64,000 nucleotides of DNA from Diospyros lotus (taxonomy: Eukaryota; Streptophyta; Magnoliopsida; Ericales; Ebenaceae). The number at the start of each line of letters is the position of its first letter. Within the stretch, counting starts at the first letter, position 1. The translations under genes and the position numbers were made by a program. The notes under the pieces were generated by a model. That model saw only the letters and a program-made list of their open reading frames with translations. It did not search any database and was not told the DNA's origin. Positions 12,500 through 21,281 of this stretch are shown one piece after another. The DNA lies in the NCBI RefSeq assembly GCF_014633365.1, contig NC_068338.1, positions 12,534,616 through 12,598,615 of the forward strand. The letters run 5' to 3'.

Positions 12500-12646
12500 G
12501 TTAATCCAAGTGAACGGGTGTCACACTGGGGCACTCGAGGGAATAAAGTTAAACCAGGTGAACGGGTGTCACGACGGTGCACCCGAGGGATTAACGTTGG
12601 ACCAGGTGAACGTGTGCTACAGTGGGACATTCGAGGGATTAAGCAT
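12500..12646 (+). repeat. Three-copy ~50-bp tandem repeat in LTR B
   Basis: Three units share the pattern gttaaaccaggtgaacgg...tgtcac...gcacccgaggga. The same array is at about 34660-34805 in the 3' LTR. It is placed between the promoter and the LTR end, in probable transcribed sequence. Function unknown. Confidence 0.8.
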
Positions 12647-12744
12647 GTCAGGGTGATATCTCGAGTTAGACGTGTCTTGCATGTTGTCGTATAGTATGCC
12701 ATGCTCGTATGTCTTTCATGCATTATATAATTGTTTCATACCTT

Positions 12745-12800
12745 CACTTAGATGGTTTATCATCTAACATGGGTTATGCCCCTGGAACATTCAACGTTCC
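12745..12800 (+). other. Paired inverted-repeat module in LTR B (5')
   Basis: The hairpin TTAGATG...CATCTAA is followed 17 bases later by the palindrome GGAACATTCAACGTTCC. The latter contains GAAnnTTC, a two-unit heat-shock-element-like core. See the same module at 8222, 34906, 42119, 48551 and 60916 (minus). Confidence 0.8.
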
Positions 12801-13275
12801 AGTCAGGGACAGCAGCGAGGTCGAGGACACGACCAATGAGCCAGTGGTGTTTGTTTGATAGTTGTTGTTGTTGTATTATTTTGGAAACATTGATGTTATA
12901 AATCGCTTGACGATGTTGTAATAATTAGTATTGATGTTGTATTCATATGACGGTATGGGAACATTTTGTGTGTAACACATGATAGGCCACGCCATTTTGA
13001 TTAATGAAGTATTCCGCTGTGTTTATATTGTCTCGTTCGGTTAAGATTTGTTATTGTTAAATAAACGAGTAATACTGGAACTCTCGGGATATATATCTGC
13101 ATGTGAAGATTGTTCTTAAGATCACCGCGGGTGCCGGCTGTAGTTTTACGACGAGTGTTTCATCTGCATGTGAAGATTGTGCTCACAGGCGCCGCGAGTA
13201 ACAGACTTAAAAAAAAAAAGAAACCCCGGGAATTTCCTTATAGTGACACGCCTGTATAGGACGGGGTGTTACAAT

Positions 13276-13287
13276 TGGTATCAGAGC
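13276..13287 (+). other. Primer-binding site of B (tRNA-iMet)
   Basis: TGGTATCAGAGC sits two bases after the 5' LTR. It is a full match to the usual plant initiator-Met tRNA primer site and marks the start of minus-strand DNA synthesis. Confidence 0.95.
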
Positions 13288-13458
13288 CCTAGGTTAAAAC
13301 CCTAGGATGGTTAGGCTAGGTTATTGAATTTAGCACGGCTAGACTTGAAAACTTAGAATAAGGTTATGGATTCTAGGTATTATAAGAGAACTTAAGAGAA
13401 CTTTAGGAGACACTTGTTCGAGACTTCTAAGAAAATCTATGTGTGTTGTTAGTAAGCA

Positions 13459-13941
13459 ATGGTGGACCAAGTGCTGCTGTCGCATTGGACAAATAGGATC
13501 GAAGCTCGAGGAAACCCGCAAAATGAGGACATGAATGTGTTTCTGCTTGCAATGGAGGAAATTATTGATGATGTGCCCCCTAGCTACCGACAGATGGTAG
13601 ATTTATCAGAGTTTCAGATCGGTTTTCTTATTGATCAGCTGGAGGGGGAATGGAAGACTTTTGCGCAATGGTTGTGGCAGGACTGGGAAGACGACTCTCT
13701 ACGTAAATTCAGCGCAAGAATGCGGAACGAACATCAGGATCTACTCGGGGACGTTATGGATGAGGAGGAACAGGCAGAGATTGCTGCAAATCTCGCGAAT
13801 GAGGTCATAGATATTAGCTCTGATGAGGAATCAGATGAGGAATCTCAGGAAGTCCAAGATGATGACGAAGGACCCCCGGTAGCATCCGACAATGACGGGG
13901 ACCACAAGGAGTCATGGATCTGGAGGCCGAAGAACTACTGA
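13459..13941 (+). CDS. Accessory ORF upstream of gag in B, 160 aa, acidic
   Basis: An uninterrupted ATG-initiated ORF of 160 codons between the PBS and gag, in sense orientation. I do not recognise its family. Residues about 25-100 look globular and helix-rich (FLLAMEEIIDD, FLIDQLEGEWKTFAQWLW). The C-terminal third is strongly acidic and contains EVIDISSDEES (115-125), which matches the form of a SUMO-interaction motif: a hydrophobic V-I-x-I core followed by Ser and acidic residues. No signal peptide or membrane segment is seen. Being intact while gag has two stops suggests either chance or a shorter mutational target. Additional ORFs in LTR elements are known, but a role here would be speculation. 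Confidence 0.6.
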   Translation: MVDQVLLSHWTNRIEARGNPQNEDMNVFLLAMEEIIDDVPPSYRQMVDLSEFQIGFLIDQLEGEWKTFAQWLWQDWEDDSLRKFSARMRNEHQDLLGDVMDEEEQAEIAANLANEVIDISSDEESDEESQEVQDDDEGPPVASDNDGDHKESWIWRPKNY

Positions 13942-14133
13942 GCAGGGCCGAAGAGATAGCTGTTGGATGAAGCGATATGTAAATATAAAATAAAATAAGA
14001 TGTTATGTCTATTCTCCTTTTCGGTTGTACTAAGTTGTTCTATTTTGTGGGATATTATAAAGAAATAAAACTGTCCCCTTTGTATAGAAACAATCTTGTC
14101 TTAAGTATAATTTATTTCCGTGATTCACTTTAG

Positions 14134-15217
14134 ATGGTGAATACACGAAGGCTACGGGACGCAGCTCATGACGAAAGTGGAAGAAGAGGAGGAAATAATC
14201 TCGAAGATCAGGATGATCGCAGGAATCGCTCAGGAGGGAACAGAAGATACGTTGGGGAATCGAGCTCCAGTGAGGACCGATTTGAGCGAATGGAGCGATT
14301 TTTAGAAAATATGCTGACATACGTGAGTTGAGAGGAGCCTACTCGGCACACGACCACGGCTTTGGAGCGATACCGACATTTGAGACCCCTTGTGTTCAAA
14401 GGGAGGACTGGCGATGATCCTAGCTCAGCCGAGTATTGGCTGGAGCAGACCGAGAAATTACTTCAACATCTCCAATGCAGTGAAGAGGAGAAGGTGAGGT
14501 GTGCAACCTACACGCTGGAAGAAGAAGCAGGCCGGTGGTGGCAGTCTACCGAGCGATCATTAATAAGGTCTCAACAGGAGCGTGAAGCTGAGAATGAGGA
14601 TGCACCAATGTATACTTGGGCGGGATTCAAGGAAGAGTTTAACGCCAAGTATTTTTCCAAGAGTTGGAAGGAAGAAAGAATTTGGGAGTTTATGAGGCTC
14701 AAGCAGACGGGAGAGATGTCTTTGAGTCAATACGATAATCGGTTCATTCAACTGATTAAGTACGTGCCCATGTACGAGACTGACGAGAGTCAGAAGGCAC
14801 AAAAGTTTGTTTCAAGATTACAAGGACATCTCCAGCAAGTTTTAAGTGGGTGGGATATTGAAACTTACAAGGAAGCATTGCACTGAGCTTTGACCATTGA
14901 GAGAAATCTGACACGAGCCAAGATCATCAAGACAGAGGAAGGAAGTAAAAGCGGTAAACCAGGCAGTCCGACGACTCAACCAAGGGATGACGGGAAGTGT
15001 CCTCGATGTAAGAGAAAACACCCTGGGAAGAGATGTGTCTTGCGGTGCTATGGATGCGGCGAAGAAGGTCACATCGGGCGAAATTGCCCAAAGATCAAAG
15101 CAACGCCCCAGGTTGGGTATCAGGGAAAGGTGGTGTGTTACAATTGTGGTCAACTAGGGCATATCTCGCGCGATTGCTCAAAAAGGCAGAAGATGGAACC
15201 ATCGAGTGGAAGTGCAC
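14134..15217 (+). pseudogene. gag of B (two in-frame stops)
   Basis: The frame opens with MVNTRRLRDAAHDES at 14134. It encodes a retrotransposon gag core (about 14362-14886: YRHLRPLVFKGR, AEYWLEQTEKLL, WWQSTE, WKEERIWEFMRLKQ) and two CCHC zinc knuckles, CYGCGEEGHIGRNC (15046-15087) and CYNCGQLGHISRDC (15136-15177). TGA stops at 14329-14331 and 14884-14886 break it; both lie in the same frame as the flanking coding sequence. Gag would form the virus-like particle and bind element RNA. The frame is cut at 15217 by the insertion of C and continues in phase into protease at 29531. Confidence 0.92.
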
Positions 15218-16879
15218 TGGCTGCACTCCTCACCCTACAATTTAAATAGCCTTAATCAGTTTGGATGTTCAGTGTTGAAATGGTGAAGAGGTTTAAACTC
15301 ACCAGTGTGTGAGTGTAGTTGTAGCACAAATATAAATTTCGGACAAGTTCGGGTCGATTCACTGGGAGGTTTATTTAACAAAAGAATGGTTCATTCGGGT
15401 TGATTTATCCAAAGAGAGCTAAGTTTTCCTGATTGTGAAAAGGTTTTTTTTTTTTTGAATATTAAAAAGGTCTTGGGTTGAGGCGAGTTCAGAACCAATG
15501 CCTTATAAATCTCTTATAGTAATTTAAACAGCAATATTAATCTGAAATAAACAGAGGATCGTTTCGTAGTTATAATTCAAGATACGAATGATTCTTAGCT
15601 AAGCAACCCTCATACATGATATGATGGTTCTGGGTTAAGATATCACTGTAAATTTTATTATACTAGAGACTATGATTTGATCGTCTGAGCTTGGGTATAT
15701 CTCATCTCCAATTCTAGCAACTTTCATACATGGCATGAGAGTTCTAAGTTAGGATGATGACCCAATCCAAACTCACAAAATCATTTATACACTCAACTCG
15801 AGTTTAACTCAGATAAATCTTGCATTCATCGAGGTTTGGCTTATCTTGAGATTCAAGAACATTGGACACTGTCCTCGCCTTAACCCAAGATTAGATTTAG
15901 CTACTCATTTCCATTTTTAAAATAAATTGGCAGGAATTTAAATGACGGGAATTAAAAGACAGTATTTAAAAGACTATTTTTTTAACCGACCATATAGGCG
16001 GTATATAATTTAAAGACAATAATTGAAAGACTATTTTGACCGACCATATAGGCGGTATATAATTGAAAGATAATAATTGAAATTGCAAGAATTTAAAGGC
16101 AGAAATTAACCGACCATTTAGGCGGTGGATAATAAAGTAACAATAAATGACATAAGAATTTAAATAAGAAAGAGAAGAAGTAAGATTTGCAAGAGAAAAT
16201 AAAAGAGAACAAGAGAACAAGAGCAATTAAAACAACTAAAATTTCATTCAAGAATAATCATCCCTTACAAGTGCACCTAAGTGCTCTATTTATAGGCTAA
16301 AAGATGTAATGGAAACCACTTAATTATATAATTTAATAATACAAAATATCTAATTGATGATGTAAGCAATGATGTCATTTTAACCATGATGTAAGCAATG
16401 ATGTCATCTTATCCCATGATGTAAGCGATGATGTCATCCTATCCCATGATGTAAGCGATGATGTCATCATATCCCATGATGTAAGCGATGATGTCATCCT
16501 ATTTGTGGGACTTGGGCTTTTCATATTTTTGGGCTTTGGGCCTTCTTTGTGTTGGGCTTGAGCTTGGGCTTGGGCTTGGGACTTCCTTGTGTTGGGCTTG
16601 AGCTTGGGCTTGGGCTTATCTTATGTTAGATTCTATTTGATTGTTGGGCCAAGTGCACATGAAACATCCTCTAGACTCCATAGTTGGCCCATGATTTTGA
16701 GCAACAATAATGGGTAATCCAACGTCTTCGATTTATGCCCCTAATTAATTGTAGAAGACAGCTTTCTTGCTTCATCCTGTAATAATATATAATGCAAATA
16801 ATTATTTATTTAAAGCATAATTATAAAGCCAAAATAAGGATATAATTCATTAGGATATAGGAAATATTGACCCTTATCA
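15218..16879 (-). mobile_element. Complete C-family LTR (solo-like copy)
   Basis: A 1662-bp Athila-like LTR; on the minus strand it runs from TGATAAGGGTCAA to GTGCAGCCA. It is flanked on both sides by TGCAC (15213-15217 and 16880-16884), as a solo LTR would be, yet the rest of C starts only at 17901. It is nearly identical to 27872-29525, differing by an 8- to 9-base indel near 16210 and a few substitutions. Minus-strand TATA box: complement of 16287-16294. Upstream of the TATA are as-1-like repeats (16358-16500) and TGGGCTT repeats (16501-16620). Downstream are three ACCG...CGGT palindromes (15985-16002, 16039-16056, 16109-16126). Confidence 0.92.
16358..16500 (-). promoter_or_regulatory. 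Five tandem as-1-like motifs upstream of LTR C TATA
   Basis: Five units of about 30 bp share the core TGATGTAAGCGATGATGTCA on the plus strand. Two TGATG half-sites are 12 bases apart start to start, the spacing of the TGACG pairs in the as-1 bZIP element. The CpG of each TGACG is TpG here, as expected from deamination of methylated DNA. The array lies about 65-205 bp upstream of the minus-strand TATA box, a typical enhancer position. Confidence 0.6.
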
Positions 16880-17900
16880 TGCACAAAATGTTCGTCCAGG
16901 CCGAGTGTACAATCTGACTTGTGAGGACGCTGAGGCCGATCCTGCAGTTATTGAAGGTACACTATTTTTTTCGAATATTCCAGCTCATGCTTTAATAGAT
17001 CCAGGTGCTACGCATTCATTCATGTCGCATGCATCAGTAGAAGGTTTAAAGTTAGAACCTAGGGAATTGGGTTATCAGATGGCAATAGCCACTCCCATGG
17101 GTTCAACTCTAAGAACTGCAGTAGGGTGCCGTGGGTGTATTTTTAATATGGGAGGAGAAAGTTTCAAGATCGATTTAGTGGTGTTAGAAATTCAAGATTT
17201 CGACATAATTATCGGTATGGATTTCCTATCGCTACATGAGGCTAAAATAGATTGTAAGAGTAAGACCGTGAGTTTACCCAAGCTTAACGGAGAGTGGATT
17301 GTGTTCCAAGGTCAAAATAGGAAGATTAAGAGAGAAAATGGCATGACTTTGCACACGTTGCAGTAAGCCAAACCCGAACCAGGAAAGAAAAGTCTCGAGT
17401 TACAGTCAGTGAGGGTCATGAATGAGTATCCTGAGGTATTTCCCGAGGAATTACCAAGATTACCTCCCCAAAGAGAAATTGAATTTTCGATAGATCTTAT
17501 ACCAGGTATACAGCCAATATCCATACCTCCGTATAAGATGGCCCCAGCTGAGATGAGGGAATTGAAGGAGCAATTACAGGACTTGACCGACAAAGGATTT
17601 ATCAGACCAAGTGTGTCACCCTGGGGAGCTCCGATATTGTTCGTGAAAAAGAAGGATGGTACCTTACGTATGTGTCCTGACTACCGACAGTTAAACAAGG
17701 TAACTATAAAGAATAAGTACCCGTTGCCTAGGATTGAAGAGTTGTTTGACCAACATCAAGGAACCAGAGTATTTTCTAAGATAGATCTTTGGTCAGGGTA
17801 CTATCAAATGAAGATCAAGCCGGAAGATGTACCCAAGACTGCATTTTGGTCACGGTATGGTCACTACGAATATCTAGTGATGCCATTTGGATTGACCAAT
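16880..17900 (+). pseudogene. Duplicate fragment of B protease-RT
   Basis: A 1-kb near-identical copy of 29526-30546: protease ALIDPGATHSF and RT up to LVMPFGLTN. It carries the same in-frame TAA between protease and RT (17364-17366) plus its own substitutions, such as Trp for Arg in the RSGYYQ motif and Pro for Thr in CTDYRQLN. It ends abruptly at ...gaccaat and joins about 24 bp of C-LTR-like filler, then the end of a C LTR. It marks one side of a rearrangement or an assembly misjoin. Confidence 0.9.
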
Positions 17901-18054
17901 TAATATATAATGCAAATAATTAATTGTAGAAGACAACTTTCTTGCTTCATCCTGTAATAATATATAATGAAAATAATTATTTATTTTAAGCATAATTATA
18001 AAGCCAAAATAGGGATATAATTCATTAGGATATAGGAAATATTGACCCTTATCA
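17901..18054 (-). mobile_element. Truncated 3' LTR of C with filler at junction
   Basis: Only the first ~130 bases (minus-strand reading, TGATAAGGGTC...) of the LTR remain, matching 29395-29525. Next to the breakpoint, 17901-17924 repeats an AATATATAATGCAAATAATT segment that also occurs further inside the LTR, i.e. templated filler. This is typical of end joining or template switching. Confidence 0.85.
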
Positions 18055-19680
18055 CACCCCCCAACTTGAATATTGCTAGTCCCTTAGCAATTAGATTATA
18101 CACCAGCCATGATCTAATCGCAATACTTGCATGAATATAAAAATTTCAAATTCGAAACCAAAATGCGTAGAGTAGAACATTCAAAATAAGTCGAACATTC
18201 ATAATTAGATTTATGGTTAAAGGTCATACAATCTTAGGAATGGTAATCAGGATGATCAATACACAGATTTACTCCCTCGAAGTTTTGACTTTAAACCTTA
18301 CTGTGGATTTTCCCTCTAATAAAACGATTCCTCAGGTGTACACACAAGGGGGTGCACCGTTATAAGAGTAAATGTATAACAAGTTCAAACTCGGTGTCAT
18401 CCCAAATACAAAGAACGTATTTTCATGAAAGAATAGGGAAATTAACATAGCTTCATGACTGGAATAATGCCATAGATAAATAACTTCTGAATTTAAACAG
18501 AATTCCCTACTCCGAACTCGAATCTTGAGATCACATGATTTATAGCATCAAGAAGGACCAAACTAGGTTGTAATGGGGCTATGAGGTTAATACGGGTTGT
18601 CAAAGAAAAGGGTAAAGTGTGCAAATGGTGTGTCAGGATTTTTTTTTTTTTTTTTGGCACTAATATCAAATTAGACATATTTTTTTTCTTCAGCATTTAT
18701 TTTGAAACACTCATGCTGAAAAGTTAAGAGAACTTCCCTTTTTTTTTTTTCTTTTTTTTTTCTTTTTTTTTTCTTTTTTTTTTATATGAAAATATCGAGA
18801 TAGACTGATTCCTAAAAACACACCAGGTTGGACAAACTTCATATGGTTACAGGTTTAGACGAAGGTAAGGAAAGAAATTGTGCTAGGAACAGCTCAAATG
18901 GGCTAGTAATGGAGGTTAATGTAAAGAAAGAAAAAGGTTAATAAGCCCAAATTGAAAGAAATTGCTCCCCCTATCATACTTCTATAAAACAATGTTACTC
19001 AGTTAACTAATTCAGAGTTTGAAACCAGCCAAATTCATCCGCTATCATACTAGACATTCAAAGCTAATTGATGCTTTGAAGCTATTGAAAAGATGAGATA
19101 AACAATAAAGCATATTTAGAGTAAGTGTTATTTCACTCAGAAGTAACGATTATCAGGCTCAAACACTCACTCGGGTAATAGTCTCTACTTCTGTTGAGGG
19201 ATCATGCAGTGTGCTAATCAGCTAATTACCATTGCCTTTGACTTTATGACAGATAAACCAATTTCTAATTATTGAACACCCGATGCATGCAAATCATCTA
19301 TTCTAATTCCATACATATACGTTTTCAAATAAGAAATTAATGCATTTATGATTCATATTGCAAATTCAACTGGCTATCAGTGTACAATTCCAAAGCTTTA
19401 GGGATAGCATTATTTAAAGCACACACATTTTTTTTTTATTTTTTTTTAATTCACACAAAACTACAAGCATGCAATTGCAAATTCACAGTTAAACATAGAC
19501 CAGATAATTCATAAATATACCTTACTCCCCCCAACTTGAATTGCAGTAATAAAATAGGGTTGTTAGGAATACCTGTAACTCCATAAGTCCATAGATTTAC
19601 TGTGAACTGCTAAAACTCAAACAAACAAATGAGCATACCATATATATATATTTTTATATTTTCACACCAAAATAAAATTT
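18055..19680 (-). other. 3' non-coding region of C
   Basis: About 1.6 kb between the extra ORFs and the 3' LTR without credible genes. It contains long T tracts on the plus strand (18640-18655, 18738-18782, 19428-19448). Two copies of the purine-tract-like motif CAAGTTGGGGGG occur on the minus strand, at 18057-18067 (directly next to the LTR, the functional position) and at about 19525-19538. Confidence 0.75.
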
Positions 19681-19913
19681 TCATACAAGTCATAAGATAA
19701 ACAGAATGCGTCTCAAGAGTACAAAGTACTCCTTACTTAGCCATCTTATCATAGACTCGCCTAACAACATTCCACAGTTTTTTTTTATTTTTATTATTTT
19801 TTTATTTTTTTAAGAACACAAGAAAAGAAATTTTGTACAAGTCATAGGAGATGCGTCTCAAGAATACAAAAAGTACTCCTTACTCAGCCATCTTATCATA
19901 GACTTGCCTTACA
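19681..19913 (-). repeat. Tandem copies of a segment related to the 181-aa ORF
   Basis: Two ~80-bp copies (19681-19770 and 19836-19913) share gatgcgtctcaagagta...ctccttactcagccatcttatcatagac on the plus strand. A diverged third copy lies inside the neighbouring 181-codon ORF (about 20882-20950), where it encodes LSKES...LETHP. So fragments of that ORF flank the LOG-like gene on its 3' side. Confidence 0.75.
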
Positions 19914-20568
19914 GGGATAATTCTAAATTAATCGAACCTTTTTGCCGCTTGTTTTTGATTGCCTTAGACCAATCTATCCGAGGCTCATAAGGATCGTGCT
20001 GTGGAACATAAGTATGTAATTTCTCTAGCAGCTCCTCGATGGTGGATGCAGAAATAAGAATCTTTCTTGCTAAAGGAGAAATGAACTGTTGGTCCACAGC
20101 TTGATCAATAAAAGAGAGCAACCCATCGAAAAAATGGTTAACATTTAAAAGTCCAATGGGTTTGGTATGCAGATTGCTCTTGGCCCAAGAGATTATACAG
20201 AAGATTTCTTCAAGTGTACCAAAACCTCCTGGTAAAGCGATGAAAGCGTCTGACTGATAAATCTTACAAGCCATGCGCTCAGACATAGAAGTCGTTTCTA
20301 CAAGTTGACCGCGTGTAATCCCAGAAATACGTGGTTCAGCCAAAGGGATTGGCATTACACCTACCACATATGATTTTCCAAAAAGTGCAGCTTGTGAAAC
20401 ATAACCATTCAACCCACGACTTCCCCCTCCATATACCAAATTAATCTTTTTCTCTCCTAATTTTTGGCCTAGTTCGCTTGCTGCAAGTGCGTAACAAATA
20501 TCACTCCCAAGTTGAGAGCCACAAAGTACACATATGGTTTTGATTCGACGAACTAACTGGCCTTCCAT
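19909..20568 (-). CDS. LOG-like cytokinin riboside 5'-monophosphate phosphoribohydrolase carried by retrotransposon C
   Basis: The start is ATG at 20566-20568 (context AAACATGG), giving 219 codons, the usual LOG length. The family releases active cytokinin bases from their nucleotides in one step, in cytosol or nucleus. Visible family features: CVLCGS (13-18), VYGGGS (45-50), Arg98 followed by the strong block SDAFIALPGGFGTLEE (106-121) with the PGGxGTxxE signature, KPIGLLNV, and FISPLAR. Arg98 and Glu121 occupy the expected catalytic positions. The residue after Arg98 is Met where Lys is usual, and GGGSxGLMG reads GGGSRGLNG, so activity is uncertain. Host LOG genes have several introns; this copy has none, implying capture through RNA. 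It lies in sense with gag-pol, downstream of pol, 167 bases after the 181-codon ORF. The frame is fully open in a silenced-looking neighbourhood. Confidence 0.85.
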   Translation of the reverse strand: MEGQLVRRIKTICVLCGSQLGSDICYALAASELGQKLGEKKINLVYGGGSRGLNGYVSQAALFGKSYVVGVMPIPLAEPRISGITRGQLVETTSMSERMACKIYQSDAFIALPGGFGTLEEIFCIISWAKSNLHTKPIGLLNVNHFFDGLLSFIDQAVDQQFISPLARKILISASTIEELLEKLHTYVPQHDPYEPRIDWSKAIKNKRQKGSINLELSL

Positions 20569-20735
20569 GTTTGTTTCTTTTGTATACCCTGGAAAGAGGT
20601 TTGGCAATCAAAAGTAGCTATACAACAATTCAACAAGAAATAAATACAAACAAAAATCATGCGTATGTACAAGTAGTTGTGATTGTGGCTCACATCTTCC
20701 TCTGGTTTTACGTCCAGAAACGGCTTAAACACTTT

Positions 20736-21281
20736 CTATGAAGCGAGGATAAGCTTCCCATCCAATTTTCTTATAAATTGGCAAACATGGTCGTTTTTAG
20801 TCAGATTCCCAAGACTATAGCGTTGGTGGTCACTTATGAACTGAGTCCATAAAGCAAGAAGTTCTCTTTGCACTATTCCACATGGATGCGTCTCAAGAGT
20901 CAATCGGATATCATCCAATGACTCCTTACTCAGTCCATCCTTTATGAAACTAATTTTATCTTCTCGATTTACGGACGTAAACCCCACAGATTTGCATCGA
21001 GTGTTACAGGTCCAACGAGCACACTTGTGACAACCATTCACTCTTTTAGCTCTTCGTTTCTTCGCAAAACTACTCTTCCCTAAGCCCGGGAAGTGTTTAA
21101 AACTAGGTGAAGTTTCGCCAGCTAATCGAACTTTTGCTTCGATCAGCCAACGAATATCTTCAGGGATGTTATTACGCATCAATATCCTAAGTCTTTCACA
21201 CCTACCAATATAAATTTGTTTCAAATGATTCATTGGGAGAGATGGATAGTACTTGCGGATTTTTGATAGTTGAAGATCCAT
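20736..21281 (-). CDS. Unrecognised 181-aa ORF upstream of LOG-like gene in C
   Basis: ATG at 21279-21281, 181 codons, uninterrupted. I do not recognise the family. The N-terminal half is basic and helix-rich (LKQIYIGRCERLRILMRNNIPEDIRWLIEAK split over residues ~20-51). The middle has a very basic stretch (KKRRAKR) leading into a Cys/His cluster, CHKCARWTCNTRC, which could bind zinc. The C-terminal half contains LSKESLDDIRLTLETHP and ends in ILAS. No signal peptide, membrane segment or retroviral envelope feature is visible, so it is not an env-like protein. Partial copies of its middle part lie beyond the LOG-like ORF, suggesting the two sequences were duplicated together. It could be a second captured host sequence or a family-specific accessory gene. 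Confidence 0.6.
   Translation of the reverse strand: MDLQLSKIRKYYPSLPMNHLKQIYIGRCERLRILMRNNIPEDIRWLIEAKVRLAGETSPSFKHFPGLGKSSFAKKRRAKRVNGCHKCARWTCNTRCKSVGFTSVNREDKISFIKDGLSKESLDDIRLTLETHPCGIVQRELLALWTQFISDHQRYSLGNLTKNDHVCQFIRKLDGKLILAS

Larger units (their letters stand above)
10808..13273 (+). mobile_element. 5' LTR of B
   Basis: The sequence runs from AGTAATACCCGG (first base T changed to A compared with the 3' LTR) to GGGGTGTTACA. TATA box TATAAATA is at 11523-11530. Downstream lie a GC-rich block (11876-11936), a three-copy tandem repeat (12500-12646) and the inverted-repeat module (12745-12800). ORFs at 11573-11809 and 12337-12723 lie inside the LTR, recur in the 3' copy simply because the LTRs are near-identical, and are not supported as genes. 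Confidence 0.93.

Noticed and set aside
11573..12723. ORFs of 60-128 aa repeated in both LTRs of B
   Set aside because: Repetition is explained by LTR identity; one (12337-12723) reads through the tandem repeat antisense and shows repeat-derived peptides, with no domain.
12781..12800. Firm call of a heat-shock element driving the LTR
   Set aside because: GAAnnTTC is present, but only two clear units, and it lies downstream of the TATA box; kept only as a possibility.
20569..20607. Longer N-terminus for the LOG-like protein starting at 20607
   Set aside because: The codon at 20605-20607 is TTG, not ATG; the first ATG in frame is at 20566-20568 and matches LOG start positions.
20736..21281. 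Env-like gene of C
   Set aside because: Position fits, but there is no signal peptide, transmembrane segment or glycoprotein-like pattern.
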